Positions 58,629-60,000 of a stretch of DNA of 60,000 nucleotides are shown piece by piece. The stretch's first letter is position 1; every line of letters starts with the position of its first letter. Source of the DNA: Apostichopus japonicus (Eukaryota > Echinodermata > Holothuroidea > Aspidochirotida > Stichopodidae); NCBI RefSeq assembly GCF_037975245.1, contig NC_092573.1:24149265-24209264 (forward strand), written 5' to 3'. A program made the position numbers and the translations under genes. The notes below the pieces were generated by a model, which was given only the letters and a program-made list of their open reading frames with translations, was not told where the DNA came from and did not search any database.

Positions 58629-58630
<2 letters not shown>

Positions 58631-58694
<64 letters not shown>
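58631..58694. repeat. (TA)n microsatellite
   Basis: Pure TA run, then a G-rich segment. Confidence 0.98.
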
Positions 58695-58697
<3 letters not shown>

Positions 58698-58989
58698 CGG
58701 GGTGGAGGTGGCTCTTTTCGATATGTAAGGGGGAGGGGGGGTGCACTCATGATGAAAATTCCCGGTGACAATTTATATTCTACGCCTCTGAATGTCAGTG
58801 ATGACATTATTACTCCTTGAACTCCATCCCCTCCCCAACCCAATATGAATGTATTTTCTGCATAAATAATACTGCACAGGTTGCTTACATTGGCCAGGGA
58901 GCTGCTACTCTAACGCAGCTCCCTGCATTGGCTATATATCAGATAACATAATGAGATAATGCAGGACTGAAGTGGTAATTGCGTAACAA

Positions 58990-59080
58990 ATCCCGGGAAT
59001 TACCCTGTATTGTGCAATACAGATTATGCACATACATATGGAATCTCAGAAGTGCCGTTCAATTGTACTTGTTCATTTAA
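58990..59080. repeat. Diverged repeat copy B
   Basis: GAATTACCCTGTATTGTGCA then TGGAATCTCAGAAGTGCCGTT; same orientation as copy A. Confidence 0.55.
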
Positions 59081-60000
59081 CCACTTTAAACATTTGTAGA
59101 CGCAAATTGACCTGCATGCAATCAATTTGTCTAATAAATGAAATTAGGAAGAATTAATATTTTCATAACAAGTAATCTCCCCGTTGTTAATCCTGCATTA
59201 TTGTCACAAGTAGATTATAAATACGTTTGTAGGCATCCTTACACCATTCCATTGATTGTCAAACAGAAAGTCAATCACCAACCGGTATAATGTGATGCAC
59301 GTAGCTGATTGAGGTCACTGTTACTATGTTACTTGGCTTCGGATAACGTGGTGCAACCTTTCTGTACAAATAGTTTTCATCCATTACATACACTTCTGGC
59401 AAATTTTAAAGTTTGAAAGAAGACTCTGCATCAGCCTAGACAGAAATTTAGCCGAAATGTGTCCGGTAAGTTGTCTTCAATCAATTTTCTAACTTTTGTT
59501 TAAAATACAAGCCATTACACTTATAACAATCGTTCGAAAGACTTGTTACACCAACCATAGTCTAGAACAAAGCCTCAGTCATTTTCATATTCGAACTACA
59601 GGTCGACATTTCTGGATTCTCTTGATAACTATATTAACAGTTCTCTCACACACTAAATATATCAAAAAGCAAACTATAACAGTTTCTTAAATCTCATACT
59701 CTGTTTTTTTCTTTATTTTCTGTTAAGAAATAAGGGACCAGACTCGAAAAGTTATACTTATTTCTGGTTCCTCCACTTCCACCAACTATATTTGCATTTT
59801 CATCATTGCTGTTATAATATATGTTATTATTAATAGTATGCATATATGTTAATTACTAATTTGTTATGGAAAGTAGAAAAATAAACTTCAAACTTCAATC
59901 ATAGGCCTGTGTCTTCATCATGGCAAATAATGATCACTTACAGTATTGTAAGCTGGGCTTCCTTAAGATAATCGATTGATTGGGAATGATGTAGGCTTGT

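Larger units (their letters stand above)
57284..60000. other. Downstream region without a recognised gene
   Basis: Contains repeat-like fragments with C/G runs (58090-58130, 58695-58745), a TA microsatellite, a segment similar to one upstream of the LRAT-like gene (58975-59100), and a possible first exon ending at 59465. Nothing else supported. Confidence 0.5.

Overview
The window is animal (metazoan) nuclear DNA. Short exons with GT/AG borders lie in long AT-rich introns, and the window is loaded with minisatellites, (TA)n/(GT)n microsatellites and DNA-transposon-like repeats. The two recognisable genes (a SNX27 orthologue and an LRAT-fold protein with a hydrophobic C-terminus) and the repeat style suggest a marine invertebrate deuterostome. 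An echinoderm such as a sea cucumber is possible, but that placement is inference; no sequence here names the species.

Region 1 (1-46.5 kb): most of one plus-strand gene, SNX27. Eleven coding exons can be read between 6415 and 44270. Their splice phases match throughout and give about 498 residues: the end of the PDZ domain, a linker, the PX domain, the FERM-like F1-F3 modules and a lineage-specific poly-glutamate tail. The first coding exon (N-terminus and first half of the PDZ) is not seen and probably lies before base 1. Introns hold a 4-kb element with 12-bp terminal inverted repeats and a recent 1353-bp internal duplication rich in AGGTCA motifs (18019-22042), a non-autonomous hAT transposon with a perfect 8-bp target duplication (31804-33619), a 298-bp insertion with a 12-bp target duplication (30733-31030), several unrelated minisatellites, and a CpG-rich patch (24285-24545). 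One minisatellite is built from copies of an exon's own 3' end and splice donor (39318-39800). The probable 3' UTR carries a ~32-bp minisatellite.

Region 2 (46.5-55.0 kb): no recognisable gene; small repeats, tRNA-like and GGTCA-type repeat fragments.

Region 3 (55.0-56.6 kb): an intact 433-codon gene in one coding exon. It encodes an LRAT/NlpC-P60-type thiol acyltransferase-like protein (HH...NCEHY) with an N-terminal Cys cluster and a hydrophobic C-terminal half. A splice acceptor sits just before the start codon and an AATAAA signal follows the stop.

Region 4 (56.6-60 kb): (TA)n tracts flanking a ~277-bp near-perfect foldback palindrome, more repeat fragments, and a possible first exon of another gene near 59.47 kb. 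SNX27 (endosome-to-plasma-membrane sorting with retromer) and the LRAT-like enzyme show no obvious functional link.
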